Counted from the first letter of the stretch, positions 51,822 to 59,702 are shown. The stretch is DNA of 64,000 nt from Micavibrio aeruginosavorus_D (GCF_051245535.1 NZ_CP195303.1:496001-560000), one strand, 5' to 3'. Numbers and translations are program-made. The notes: generated by a model not told the origin, from the letters alone.

Positions 51822-52418
51822 ATGTTCTCATGGTTCAGAAAACAACCCAGTCCACAGCGCCAAACGGCGGAACGCCTCTATACCGGGGTGGTTGTGCGGT
51901 CGCGGAATCCCTTTTTCTATGAACGCTTTGGCGTGCCGGACACGGTCGATGGCCGGTTTGACATGATCCTTTTGCATAGTTTTTGCGTTATCAATGCCCT
52001 GAACAAACAGGGGCAGGGGGGCCGTGAACTGGCCCAGGCCCTGTATGATGTCATGTTCGTGGATATGGACCGTTCGGTCCGTGAAATGGGCGTGGGCGAT
52101 CTGAGCGTGGGCAAACATGTCCGCCGTATGATGAAGGCGTTCAGCGGTCGCATGCAGGCCTATCAGGACGGTATTGATAAGGCGTCTTTGGATGACGCGT
52201 TGACACGCAACCTGTATGGCACGGTGATGGGAACGGTTGATCCGACCCATCTGGCCATTATGGGTGATTATCTCCGCAATCAGGTTGCGGCCCTGAACAC
52301 CATGAACCCTGACCGTCTGATGCAGGGCGATATTGAATGGGCACCGGTACCGGGCGCAGGCATTAAACAACGCGCGCCGATTGTCGAGCCGCAAAAAGCA
52401 GATCAGGCCGTGGCCTGA
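51822..52418 (+). CDS. Ubiquinol-cytochrome c chaperone family protein
   Basis: 198 residues. Matches the CBP3/UQCC1 family: AERLYTGVVVRSRNPFFYERFGVPDTVDGRFDMILLHSFCVINALN and DMDRSVREMGVGDLSVGKHVRRMMKAFSGRMQAYQDG. In mitochondria, relatives assist cytochrome b of complex III. In alphaproteobacteria the gene is often near bamE and yceD/DUF177, as here. No bc1 genes are in the window. yceD starts 26 bases downstream. Confidence 0.9.
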   Translation: MFSWFRKQPSPQRQTAERLYTGVVVRSRNPFFYERFGVPDTVDGRFDMILLHSFCVINALNKQGQGGRELAQALYDVMFVDMDRSVREMGVGDLSVGKHVRRMMKAFSGRMQAYQDGIDKASLDDALTRNLYGTVMGTVDPTHLAIMGDYLRNQVAALNTMNPDRLMQGDIEWAPVPGAGIKQRAPIVEPQKADQAVA

Positions 52419-52444
52419 TTTCCCCCAATACGGAGTTTGAGTAA

Positions 52445-53074
52445 ATGAAAAAACGCAGTACGGCGCAAGCCGAACAGCCGGGCTGGACCTTTGTTGTTGA
52501 TACGGACGCCATTGGTCTGGGCACTGTCCATTATTCGATCGAAGCGAATGAAAAGGACCGGGCGGCTCTGGCCGCGCGCATGGGTATCACGGATGTCGGT
52601 GCGCTCAGCGCTGAAATCGATATCACACGTTCCAGCCACAACAAGGCCGTGGTTCATGTTCAGGGCACGTTGAAAGCCGACGTGACGCAGGAATGCGTTG
52701 TATCGCACGCCCCGATCCATTCCCACATTCTTGAGGATTTCGAGGCGTGGTACGCCGACCGGGAAAAATACATCTCCCTCGACAAGGCCCGCCATGAACG
52801 GCAGGGGCGTGGCGTGGACGCGGAAATTCAGGTGATGGAAGAACGCGAAGATCCGGAGCCGATGGTGAATGGCAAGATCGATCTGGGTGATCTGGTCGGG
52901 CAATATCTGTCCCTCGGGCTGGACCCGTACCCGCAGATTGAGGGCGCCGTGCCCGACAAAATCCCCGGCGTGACCATTGTGCCGGAGGGCGTTGTCGTCG
53001 AATCGCCTTTGCGCCGCAACCCGTTCGAGGCCCTGAAGAAGCTGAAGGGCCGGGACGGCGGCGAGGGCGAGTAG
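52445..53074 (+). CDS. YceD-family (DUF177) protein
   Basis: 209 residues. DUF177 domain: VHVQGTLKADVTQECVVSHAPIHSHILEDFEAWYA with the single conserved Cys-rich loop, and the DLGDLVGQYLSLGLDPYP block near residue 155. YceD is encoded next to rpmF in most bacteria and is thought to take part in 23S rRNA maturation. Here it lies between the cytochrome chaperone gene and rpmF, then plsX and fabH, the conserved order. Confidence 0.92.
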   Translation: MKKRSTAQAEQPGWTFVVDTDAIGLGTVHYSIEANEKDRAALAARMGITDVGALSAEIDITRSSHNKAVVHVQGTLKADVTQECVVSHAPIHSHILEDFEAWYADREKYISLDKARHERQGRGVDAEIQVMEEREDPEPMVNGKIDLGDLVGQYLSLGLDPYPQIEGAVPDKIPGVTIVPEGVVVESPLRRNPFEALKKLKGRDGGEGE

Positions 53075-53077
53075 TTC

Positions 53078-53136
53078 AATCTATCCCTTTCATTCCCCCC
53101 TCTTCCTTGAGGGGAGGGAAGGGGTTGAGATTATGG
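53078..53136 (+). other. Imperfect hairpin upstream of rpmF
   Basis: AATCTATCCCTTTCATTCCC pairs imperfectly with GGGAGGGAAGGGGTTGAGATT. Sits between yceD and rpmF. It could attenuate readthrough or be a degraded repeat element. Confidence 0.35.
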
Positions 53137-53262
53137 TAATAATATTTATCCGGAATATCCGCGTTCCCGATTGTTTTTGCTTGCAGGAGCCCGGATTTTC
53201 CAGTATTCAACGGACCTCGAATAACCGAGATCTCAGAATTTACCCAAGTTGAGGGGTTTAAA

Positions 53263-53442
53263 ATGGCCGTTCCTAAGAAAAAAACCAGCCCGTCCAAGCG
53301 CGGCATGCGTCGTTCTCACGATGCGCTGACCACCACCAACTGGGTGGAAGATGCGACGTCGGGTGAACCGAAGCGCCGTCACCACATTGACCTGAAGTCC
53401 GGTACGTACAAGGGCAAACAGGTTATCGACCCGCGCGGTTAA
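53263..53442 (+). CDS. rpmF: 50S ribosomal protein L32
   Basis: 59 residues, read directly from the sequence: MAVPKKKTSPSKRGMRRSHD at the start and HHIDLKSGTYKGKQVIDPRG at the end. This matches the L32 family (VPKKKTSKSKR...), lacking the CxxC zinc motif as in other alphaproteobacteria. GAGGGG-like SD at 53251-53256. Too short for a typical ORF cut-off, so easily missed. Followed by a terminator and plsX. Confidence 0.97.
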   Translation: MAVPKKKTSPSKRGMRRSHDALTTTNWVEDATSGEPKRRHHIDLKSGTYKGKQVIDPRG

Positions 53443-53493
53443 TCCGCCTGGTTTCGGTGGCGAAACAATCCTTTATATCAAAGGGATGAAGAT

Positions 53494-53520
53494 AACGGGG
53501 GGCTTTTACTCCCCGTTTTT
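53494..53520 (+). terminator. Intrinsic terminator
   Basis: AACGGGG (53494-53500) with CCCCGTT (53511-53517) around a 10-base loop, then T-run to 53520. Between rpmF and plsX; may still allow partial readthrough. Confidence 0.75.
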
Positions 53521-53570
53521 CGCGTTTATGATCTGCGCTGATTAGAGTTTCCAACAAAAGGATGAATGGC

Positions 53571-54629
53571 GTGTCCACCAGACAAACCATTGCTCTCGAT
53601 GCCATGGGCGGGGATTTCGGTCCCGACGTTGTCATTCCGGCGGCCGAACTGGCCCGCGCGGATTTGCCCGGCGTACATTTCGCCATCTTCGGTGATGAAC
53701 GCCGCATCAATCCGGTTTTAAGCCGGTATCCCGAACTGTGCCGCGTCTGCACGGTGCATCACACTGAAAAAATGATCGCGAACGATGAAAAGCCATCCGC
53801 CGCCGTGCGGTCCGGTAAAGATTCCAGCATGCGTCTGGCGATCGAAGCGGTGAAGAACGGTGACGCGGGCAGTGTTGTTTCCGCTGGTAACACCGGCGCG
53901 TTGATGGCGATGTCGAAACTGATTTTAAAAAGCCTGCCGGGTATTTCGCGTCCCGCGATTGCCAGCATCTTTCCCACCATGCGCGGCAAAACGCTGGTTC
54001 TGGATCTGGGCGCGAATATTTCGTGCGATGCCGAAATTCTGGTGCAGTTTGCGGTTCTGGGGTCTGTATACGCCCGTGTGGTGATGGGCATTGAATCGCC
54101 GACCGTTGGTATCCTGAATGTCGGGTCCGAAGATATGAAGGGCCACGAACAAGTGCGTGGCGCCGCCGCCATTCTGGCCAATGTACAATTCCCGGGCCGT
54201 TATTACGGTTTTGTTGAGGGCAATGACATTGGCTATGGCACCGTTGATGTTGTTGTGACCGATGGGTTTACCGGCAACGTCGCATTGAAGGTGGCCGAGG
54301 GCGTTGCGAAAATGTCCAGCGATTACACCAAGCGCGCACTGACATCTTCGCCCATGGCAAAACTGGGTGCGTTGCTGGCCATGCCGGCATTGAAGCGTTT
54401 GAAAAAATCCCTCGATCCGCGTTTTTACAATGGCGGCATGTTCCTGGGTCTGGATGGCGTGTGCATCAAAAGTCATGGCGGCATGGATGAAATTGGTTTT
54501 GCCAATGCCATTCGCGTGGCGGCGGGTCTGGTCGAAAACGGATTTAACCGCCGCGTCGCCTACGAAATTGAACAGCTTATGAATCAGGAAGCGTTCATTT
54601 CATCGGTCAGCGCGCAGGCCATTTCCTGA
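53571..54629 (+). CDS. plsX: Phosphate acyltransferase PlsX
   Basis: 352 residues from GTG 53571; ATG 53562 is an alternative with the SD (AAAAGG) too close. PlsX makes acyl-phosphate from acyl-ACP for glycerolipid synthesis. IALDAMGGDFGPDVVIPAA starts the fold; SAGNTGALMAMSK and NVGSEDMKGHEQVRGA are typical. fabH follows after 14 bases. Peripheral-membrane protein. Confidence 0.95.
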   Translation: MSTRQTIALDAMGGDFGPDVVIPAAELARADLPGVHFAIFGDERRINPVLSRYPELCRVCTVHHTEKMIANDEKPSAAVRSGKDSSMRLAIEAVKNGDAGSVVSAGNTGALMAMSKLILKSLPGISRPAIASIFPTMRGKTLVLDLGANISCDAEILVQFAVLGSVYARVVMGIESPTVGILNVGSEDMKGHEQVRGAAAILANVQFPGRYYGFVEGNDIGYGTVDVVVTDGFTGNVALKVAEGVAKMSSDYTKRALTSSPMAKLGALLAMPALKRLKKSLDPRFYNGGMFLGLDGVCIKSHGGMDEIGFANAIRVAAGLVENGFNRRVAYEIEQLMNQEAFISSVSAQAIS

Positions 54630-54643
54630 AAGTTGGATTTCCC

Positions 54644-55621
54644 ATGACAACACGCACCGTTATTCGTAGCTGTGGCGCCTATCTGCCGGAACGGGTGATG
54701 ACCAACGCCGATCTGGAAAAAATCGTCGATACGTCCGATGAATGGATTGTCCAGCGCAGCGGTATCCGTGAACGCCATATTGCGGCTGACGGCGAAACCT
54801 CCGCCGATCTGGCCATCAAGGCCGCACGCGAAGCCCTGATCAATGCGGACCTGAGCGGCGCGGATATTGACGGTGTTATCGTTGCCACCTCCACACCGGA
54901 TACGACATTCCCCTCCGTCGCGGTAAAGGTGCAGGCGGCATTGGGTTGCAAACACGGCCCGACATTCGATGTGCAGGCGGTGTGTTCTGGTTTCCTCTAT
55001 GCTCTCAGCGTGGCCGACAGCATGATGCGCACGGGCCATGCCCGCCGTATGCTGGTCATTGGGGCGGAAAAAATGTCCTCCATCCTGAATTGGGAAGACC
55101 GCACGACCTGCGTCCTGTTCGGGGACGGGGCGGGGGCCGTGGTGTTGGAAGCGCATGATGGCGGTACCGGCACGGCGGCGGATCGCGGTATCCTGTCCAC
55201 GCATTTGTACGCCGATGGCAACCATTGCGATATTTTGAAAACATCGGGCGGCGTATCCTCGACGGGGGATGCGGGCTTTATCGTCATGGAAGGGCGCGAA
55301 GTGTTCCGCCATGCCGTCGATAAAATGGCCGGGGCCGTCCGTGATGTTTTGGACAGCAACAAAATTTCGGCGGATCAAATCGACTGGCTGGTCCCGCACC
55401 AGGCCAATGTCCGCATTCTGGAAGGCGCGGCCAAGAAGCTGGGTGTCGGCATGGATCAGGTCATCGTGACCGTGGATCGTCACGGCAACACCTCTGCCGC
55501 CTCTATCCCGCTGGCGCTGGCCGAGGGGATGGAAGATGGCCGAATCAAGCCGGGGCAATTGGTGATGCTGGAAGCCCTCGGGGCGGGCCTGACCTGGGGC
55601 GCGGCCCTGATCCGGATGTAA
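54644..55621 (+). CDS. fabH: Beta-ketoacyl-ACP synthase III
   Basis: 325 residues. Starts fatty-acid synthesis by condensing acetyl-CoA with malonyl-ACP. Catalytic triad visible: Cys114 (VQAVCSGFLY), His252 (LVPHQANVRI) and Asn282 (RHGNTSAASI). The C-terminal GAGLTWGAALIRM is standard. In the plsX-fabH-ihfA-merR order common to alphaproteobacteria. Confidence 0.97.
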   Translation: MTTRTVIRSCGAYLPERVMTNADLEKIVDTSDEWIVQRSGIRERHIAADGETSADLAIKAAREALINADLSGADIDGVIVATSTPDTTFPSVAVKVQAALGCKHGPTFDVQAVCSGFLYALSVADSMMRTGHARRMLVIGAEKMSSILNWEDRTTCVLFGDGAGAVVLEAHDGGTGTAADRGILSTHLYADGNHCDILKTSGGVSSTGDAGFIVMEGREVFRHAVDKMAGAVRDVLDSNKISADQIDWLVPHQANVRILEGAAKKLGVGMDQVIVTVDRHGNTSAASIPLALAEGMEDGRIKPGQLVMLEALGAGLTWGAALIRM

Positions 55622-55835
55622 GATATCCACAGGCACCTGTGCCGCCTTGCCGGACCCGTTTTTGGGGGTGGGCAGGGGGTAATTCTGGCGGGAATCGGGC
55701 CTTTTATGACCGTAACCTCGATTTAACAAAATCCTGTTACCCTTTGAATTGAATCAGTTTTTCGCCCCAAACCCGGTTGACGGGGATTGGGCGGGGCTGT
55801 ATCGTTGTCTTACTCCAAAAGCAAAAGAGGTTGCG

Positions 55836-56132
55836 ATGACCGGTCGTACAATTACGCGCGCAGATCTGGCGGAAGCCGTCTATGAACAAGTGGGTTTGTC
55901 CCGCAATGAATCGGCCGATCTGGTCGAGGCCGTGCTGGAAGAAATCTCCAAAAATCTCGTCGATGGCGGAAACGTGAAACTGTCCTCCTTCGGCAGCTTC
56001 TCCCTCCGGGAGAAGGGCGAGCGGATTGGCCGCAACCCGAAAACGGGTGTTGAGGTTCCAATCCTGCCGCGCAAGGTGCTGGTCTTCCGCGCTTCGCACG
56101 TGCTGAAAGATCGGATTAACAAGGGGGCATGA
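55836..56132 (+). CDS. ihfA: Integration host factor alpha subunit
   Basis: 98 residues from ATG 55836 (AAGAGG at 55825-55830); the upstream in-frame extension shows no homology. HU/IHF fold with the DNA-bending loop GRNPKTGVEVPILPRKVLVFRAS, including the conserved Pro. Binds and bends DNA with the beta subunit. Lies 214 bp after fabH. Confidence 0.96.
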   Translation: MTGRTITRADLAEAVYEQVGLSRNESADLVEAVLEEISKNLVDGGNVKLSSFGSFSLREKGERIGRNPKTGVEVPILPRKVLVFRASHVLKDRINKGA

Positions 56133-56187
56133 AGCCCGCCTTGATTGGGATAACCAAGCGTATTCTTAAAACACAGGAATGATGGAC

Positions 56188-56835
56188 ATGACTGGAACCG
56201 CGCCGCAGAAAGCAGCCGATTTTAACGCCACCGTAACCGAGGCCACCACACCGATGGCCCCGGCACAGGCGCAAACGGCAAAGGCGACCCTTGGCGGCGA
56301 TGCAAAAGCATCCGCCAGCAAGGCCGCGGGCGCGTTCCGAACCATCAGCGAAGTGGCGGACGAGCTGGGCGTGCAACAACACGTCCTGCGCTTCTGGGAA
56401 ACCAAGTTTACGCAAGTAAAACCGCTGAAACGCGGTGGTGGCCGTCGCTACTACCGTCCGGAAGATGTCGTGTTGCTGAAACACATTCACAATCTTCTCT
56501 ATACCGAAGGCTACACGATCAAGGGCGTTCAGAAATTGCTGAAAGGTCAGGGGCGTGCGCAGATTGCGGCCGAACTGACGGGCGCAGCCGAAAAGGTTGC
56601 CCCGACGGCGAAAGTGTCCGCTCCGGCGAACGAAGCCGTTCGCCCGGCGTCCGCGCCGCAAGCCGTTGCCCAATCCGCCGTTTCGGCTTCTCCTGTGGCC
56701 CAACCCACTGTTGGCCGCCCGGTTCCGCCGATGACGGACAAGCAACGCGCGATTCTGGAAGCCATGTTGGGCGATTTGCGCGATCTGCGTGATCTGATCC
56801 GTCCGGAAGGAAAATCAGAAGGCAAAGGCGAATAA
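56188..56835 (+). CDS. MerR-family transcriptional regulator
   Basis: 215 residues from ATG 56188, nine bases after AGGA; ATGs at 56179 and 56182 are alternatives. A 47-residue Ala/Thr-rich N-terminus precedes the MerR winged helix (AFRTISEVADELGVQQHVLRFWETKFTQVKPLKRGGGRRYYRPEDVVLLKHIHNLLYTEGYTIKGVQKLL). The C-terminal part is Ala/Pro/Val-rich and probably unstructured. No effector-binding domain or metal cysteines. This gene downstream of ihfA is conserved in alphaproteobacteria; its target is unknown. Confidence 0.9.
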   Translation: MTGTAPQKAADFNATVTEATTPMAPAQAQTAKATLGGDAKASASKAAGAFRTISEVADELGVQQHVLRFWETKFTQVKPLKRGGGRRYYRPEDVVLLKHIHNLLYTEGYTIKGVQKLLKGQGRAQIAAELTGAAEKVAPTAKVSAPANEAVRPASAPQAVAQSAVSASPVAQPTVGRPVPPMTDKQRAILEAMLGDLRDLRDLIRPEGKSEGKGE

Positions 56836-56918
56836 TCCGCCAAACCCCAAGGCAAGCCCGCATTCGGATTTGCCTTTCCCGTTCATTCGGGCTATAGAAA
56901 TCACCTGTTTTTAAATGT

Positions 56919-56995
56919 CGGGGCGTGGCGCAGCTCGGTAGCGCACTTGCATGGGGTGCAAGGGGTCGCAAGTTCAAATCTTGTCGCCCCGACCA
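56919..56995 (+). tRNA. tRNA-Pro (anticodon GGG)
   Basis: 77 bases. Acceptor stem CGGGGCG (56919-56925) with CGCCCCG (56985-56991), D-arm GCGCAGCTCGGTAGCGC, anticodon stem CTTGC/GCAAG with loop ATGGGGT, T-arm GTTCAAATC and encoded CCA at 56993-56995. The anticodon GGG reads CCC and CCU. Its 3' part is repeated downstream. Confidence 0.95.
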
Positions 56996-57016
56996 TTTAA
57001 AACACAGCGCTTTCCG

Positions 57017-57034
57017 AAGATTTGAACTTGCGAC
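57017..57034 (-). repeat. Inverted copy of the tRNA-Pro T-arm
   Basis: AAGATTTGAACTTGCGAC is the exact reverse complement of 56965-56982 in the tRNA (18 of 18). It could base-pair with the tRNA transcript's T-arm, and with the direct copy at 57087-57110 it leaves this region full of tRNA-derived sequence. Confidence 0.85.
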
Positions 57035-57086
57035 AAACAAAGACGCAAAGTTCAGCCCGGAGCGATAGCGCAGGGCCGCGGGCACG

Positions 57087-57110
57087 CAAATCTTGTCGCC
57101 CCGGCCATTT
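57087..57110 (+). repeat. Direct copy of the tRNA-Pro 3' end (possible att remnant)
   Basis: CAAATCTTGTCGCCCCGG and the following CCATTT match tRNA positions 56975-56998 with one mismatch in 24 (A to G at the discriminator). Integrating elements commonly leave such duplications of a tRNA 3' end as their attachment sites. Confidence 0.75.
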
Positions 57111-57126
57111 GAAAATGAGGTATTGA

Positions 57127-57149
57127 GGGAGCCGAAAGGCTCCTTTTTT
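57127..57149 (+). terminator. Intrinsic terminator, GAAA loop
   Basis: GGAGCC (57128-57133), GAAA, GGCTCC (57138-57143), then T-run to 57149. On the plus strand it ends the tRNA-Pro region transcript; it also lies directly after the lhgO stop on the other strand. Confidence 0.8.
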
Positions 57150-58257
57150 ATTGGCTTAAAAGCTTGGCCACGTCTTCTGCAATCGCCATGGATGATGTCA
57201 GGCCGGGACTTTCAATGCCGTACAGATTAACCAGCCCGGCGATTCCATGCACTTCCGGCCCCTGAATGACAAAGTCGCCATCGGGTTGGCCGGGGCCAAC
57301 CAGTTTGGGGCGAATACCCGCATAAGAGGGGATCAGTTCTCTATTCATCACGCCCGGCCAATAACGGCTGACAGACTCTCTGAAATTGGGTTCGCGGGCG
57401 GGATCAACCGTGTAATTGAAATGGTTGGTGTCTGCGTCCAGCCATTCGACATCGGGACCAAACTGGCTCTCGCCTGCAATATTCATGGTGAAGTGCGCGC
57501 CAAGCCCGCCGGGGACGGGCACAGGATAAACCAATCGTGAGAATGGCGCGGGACCGGAAACGGAAAAATAATTTCCCTTTGCCACATGGCGTGGCGGGAT
57601 TGTATTTTGATTCAGCCCGGCAATCATGCGTGCGACAGATTGTGCCGACAGGCCCGCGGCATTGATGATTGTTTTTGCCAGAACGGGCTCGGCGCCCTGC
57701 AGCTCGATTATAATTCCATCTGCTGTGACATGCCCGCCTGTGATGCCGTTGCGTAGAGCGACGAAGCCGCCATTATTCTCAATATCGGCCTGAAATTCCT
57801 GCATCAGAATATGAATGTCGATGATGCCAGTTGATGGCGACATGACCCCGCCCAGGCAGGCCAGCTCTGGTTCCATCGCCAATGCCTCATCGCGTGTGAT
57901 CGGTGTTAAATCATGAACACCATTGGCCTTGGCCCGTTCGCAGATATTTTCGATTTTGGCAAAATCTTCTGGGACGCAGGCAACAATCATCTTGCCGCAA
58001 TTTTTATACGGAACATGCCTGTCGCGGGCATAGGCATAGAGCAGGTCTTTCCCCCGCACGCAGAGGCGGGCTTTGTTTGAGCCGGTGGGGTAATAGATCC
58101 CGGCATGGATCACACCCGAATTCCGGGCACTGGTGACCGACCCGATCATGGCCTCGGATTCGGCCACAACGACCTCTCGTCCGGCAAGGCTCAGCGCCCG
58201 GCCCACGGCCAGCCCAACCACGCCGGCACCGATAATCAGAACATCGATTTTTTCCAT
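57148..58257 (-). CDS. lhgO: L-2-hydroxyglutarate oxidase-like FAD enzyme
   Basis: 369 residues. FAD-binding Rossmann start VLIIGAGVVGLAVGRAL (residue 6 on), RNSGVIHAGIYYPTGSNKARLCVRG and HVAKGNYFSV, as in L-2-hydroxyglutarate dehydrogenases (LhgO/YgaF), which oxidise L-2-hydroxyglutarate to 2-oxoglutarate. It may also act on glycerol-like substrates, as GlpA/DAO relatives do. Divergent from the polysaccharide regulator (58466). The flanking tRNA duplication suggests that it could belong to an inserted segment. Confidence 0.85.
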   Translation of the reverse strand: MEKIDVLIIGAGVVGLAVGRALSLAGREVVVAESEAMIGSVTSARNSGVIHAGIYYPTGSNKARLCVRGKDLLYAYARDRHVPYKNCGKMIVACVPEDFAKIENICERAKANGVHDLTPITRDEALAMEPELACLGGVMSPSTGIIDIHILMQEFQADIENNGGFVALRNGITGGHVTADGIIIELQGAEPVLAKTIINAAGLSAQSVARMIAGLNQNTIPPRHVAKGNYFSVSGPAPFSRLVYPVPVPGGLGAHFTMNIAGESQFGPDVEWLDADTNHFNYTVDPAREPNFRESVSRYWPGVMNRELIPSYAGIRPKLVGPGQPDGDFVIQGPEVHGIAGLVNLYGIESPGLTSSMAIAEDVAKLLSQ

Positions 58258-58364
58258 TCCGTCTCTAATCCTTTTGAGCGGGCCTTAAGTCTCAGATAAA
58301 GCCTTGAAATTCCGCCAACGTCAATATTTCCATAATTTATAGTGATGGGGTGGGGATGGTCTAA

Positions 58365-58379
58365 ATTCACGGTGTGAAT
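58365..58379. promoter_or_regulatory. Inverted repeat ATTCAC-GGT-GTGAAT
   Basis: Perfect 6+6 repeat with 3-bp spacer, 5 bp upstream of a candidate -35 box for the 58466 gene. The same half-sites, in the reverse order, are in the hairpin at 59639-59663. Likely a regulator operator, perhaps for the winged-helix protein itself. Confidence 0.5.
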
Positions 58380-58383
58380 ATTG

Positions 58384-58413
58384 TTGAACCCACCCCTCCC
58401 TGGGGCGTAGTAT
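58384..58413 (+). promoter_or_regulatory. Candidate promoter of the polysaccharide regulator operon
   Basis: TTGAAC (58384-58389), 18-bp spacer, TAGTAT (58408-58413). Each box matches the sigma-70 consensus at four of six positions. About 50 bp before the ATG at 58466. Confidence 0.4.
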
Positions 58414-58465
58414 GCCCACCGATTTAACCCCCGGTTTTGTTCAGTGAAAAGGCGATGGCGTAGCC

Positions 58466-59107
58466 ATGTCCGAGCATATGAAATTGAAAGCCGAGTTGGA
58501 CTTCCTGACCGCTATTGAGCGGGGGGAGGTTGTGACCCAGATGACCCTGAAACAGCGTATAGGTGTTTCGGTTGGGTTGATCAATGCCTTGTTGAAGCGG
58601 GCCGTGAACAAGGGATATGTGAAGGTGCGTCGTGCGCCGTACAAACGCTATGCCTATTATCTGACGCCCCAGGGATTTACCGAGAAAAGCCGACTGGTCG
58701 CTGCGTATCTGGAATCCTCAATTGATTTTCTGCGTCAGGCGCGCGCGCAATATGTGGACGTTTTTGAAAGCGCTCTGCGCCAAGGCAGAAGTCGCTTTGC
58801 TCTGGTCGGTGCGGGCGAATTGGCGGAAATTGCCATTTTGTCGACGCTGGGCCAGGATATAAAAAGCCTGGTTATCCTTGATGCTATAACAGATCGCAAT
58901 GAGGTCTCTGGTGTTCGCGTCGTCCGCGATCTGGCTGGGCACGATGTTGATGCGATCATAATAACGGACGCAGCCAATCCGCAAGATACGTTTGAACATT
59001 TACGTCAAACATATCCTGGCACTGTCATTCTGTGGCCGGCGCTACTGCGCATTACGCCGGATCGTGATGAATTGATCCGTGCCCATGATGAAGGATGCGT
59101 GGCATGA
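58466..59107 (+). CDS. Winged-helix regulator fused to a Rossmann-like domain
   Basis: 213 residues. Residues about 5-75 are a winged helix resembling MarR-type EPS-associated regulators (LDFLTAIERGEVVTQMTLKQRIGVSVGLINALLKRAVNKGYVKVRRAPYKRYAYYLTPQGF). Residues 110-205 (RFALVGAGELAEIAILSTLGQDIKSLVILDAITDRNEVSGVRVV) look like a Rossmann nucleotide- or sugar-binding fold of the PglD/CoA-binding kind. It opens the polysaccharide locus. The stop overlaps the start of the RfaH-like gene (ATGA), so both are translated together. Possibly senses a sugar-nucleotide or NAD-type ligand and controls the cluster; no ligand is known. Confidence 0.78.
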   Translation: MSEHMKLKAELDFLTAIERGEVVTQMTLKQRIGVSVGLINALLKRAVNKGYVKVRRAPYKRYAYYLTPQGFTEKSRLVAAYLESSIDFLRQARAQYVDVFESALRQGRSRFALVGAGELAEIAILSTLGQDIKSLVILDAITDRNEVSGVRVVRDLAGHDVDAIIITDAANPQDTFEHLRQTYPGTVILWPALLRITPDRDELIRAHDEGCVA

Positions 59108-59607
59108 CCAATTGGTTCGTTATCCAGACGCAGCCTAATCAGGAATTTCGTGCGCAATCGCATCTGCGCCGCCAGGGGTATGATGTGTGGTTGCCGTGTA
59201 TCCAGAAAATTCGCCGTCATGCACGTCGGGTTGAAAATGTGCAGCGTCCATTGTTCCCGGGCTATATGTTCGTGCGGATGGATATTGAAGAGCAGCCGTG
59301 GCGCGCCATTAACGGCACGTTCGGTGTGCGAAATCTTCTGTGTCAAAACAATAAGCCGCAAACGATCGCGCATGGATTCATTGACGCACTCCGTAGTCGT
59401 GCAGCAGAGGATGGGTGCACTATTCCTGTGGATGATGGAATGCGTGAAGGTGATAATGTACGTATTGCGCAAGGGCCTTTCGAGGATTGCATCGGGACGA
59501 TTTTGAAGATTGCAGATCGGGATCGCATCATGTTGATGTTGCAGATTCTGGGGCGCGAAGTGCGTGCGATTGTGTCGCGGCATGAAGTTGTATCGGCCAA
59601 CACGTAA
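59104..59607 (+). CDS. RfaH-like NusG paralogue (transcription antiterminator)
   Basis: 167 residues. N-terminal NGN domain: MTNWFVIQTQPNQEFRAQSHLRRQGYDVWLP and RPLFPGYMFVRMD, with RAQxHLxRQ and PLFPxYxFV shared with E. coli RfaH (from memory), then a KOW-type C-terminal domain (GDNVRIAQGPFEDCIGTILKIADRDRIMLMLQILGREVRAIV), whose pattern matches RfaH (GDKVIITEGAFEG...). RfaH-type proteins load on paused RNA polymerase at an ops site and prevent termination, and couple transcription with translation. Its start overlaps the previous stop (ATGA). An exact ops element follows 57 bases downstream, before the sugar genes. Housekeeping NusG is not in the window. Confidence 0.9.
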   Translation: MTNWFVIQTQPNQEFRAQSHLRRQGYDVWLPCIQKIRRHARRVENVQRPLFPGYMFVRMDIEEQPWRAINGTFGVRNLLCQNNKPQTIAHGFIDALRSRAAEDGCTIPVDDGMREGDNVRIAQGPFEDCIGTILKIADRDRIMLMLQILGREVRAIVSRHEVVSANT

Positions 59608-59638
59608 AAGCGTGGCGGCGAACTAAGAAATGCGAGCC

Positions 59639-59663
59639 TTTGGGTGAATTCGATTCACCCAAA
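59639..59663 (+). promoter_or_regulatory. Perfect 11-bp hairpin preceding ops
   Basis: TTTGGGTGAAT (59639-59649), loop TCG, ATTCACCCAAA (59653-59663). Ends one base before the ops sequence. No T-run follows, so it is not a plain terminator; it could stabilise a pause or act as operator because it contains GTGAAT/ATTCAC. Confidence 0.7.
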
Positions 59664-59664
59664 C

Positions 59665-59676
59665 GGCGGTAGCGTG
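59665..59676 (+). promoter_or_regulatory. ops element (RfaH recruitment site)
   Basis: GGCGGTAGCGTG, identical at all 12 positions to the E. coli ops/JUMPstart core. It lies 57 bases after the RfaH-like gene and 27 bases before the first polysaccharide gene, in the right orientation and in the operon leader, where E. coli ops works. Confidence 0.85.
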
Positions 59677-59702
59677 TCAAAATTCATACAAAGGAGCTGA
59701 AA

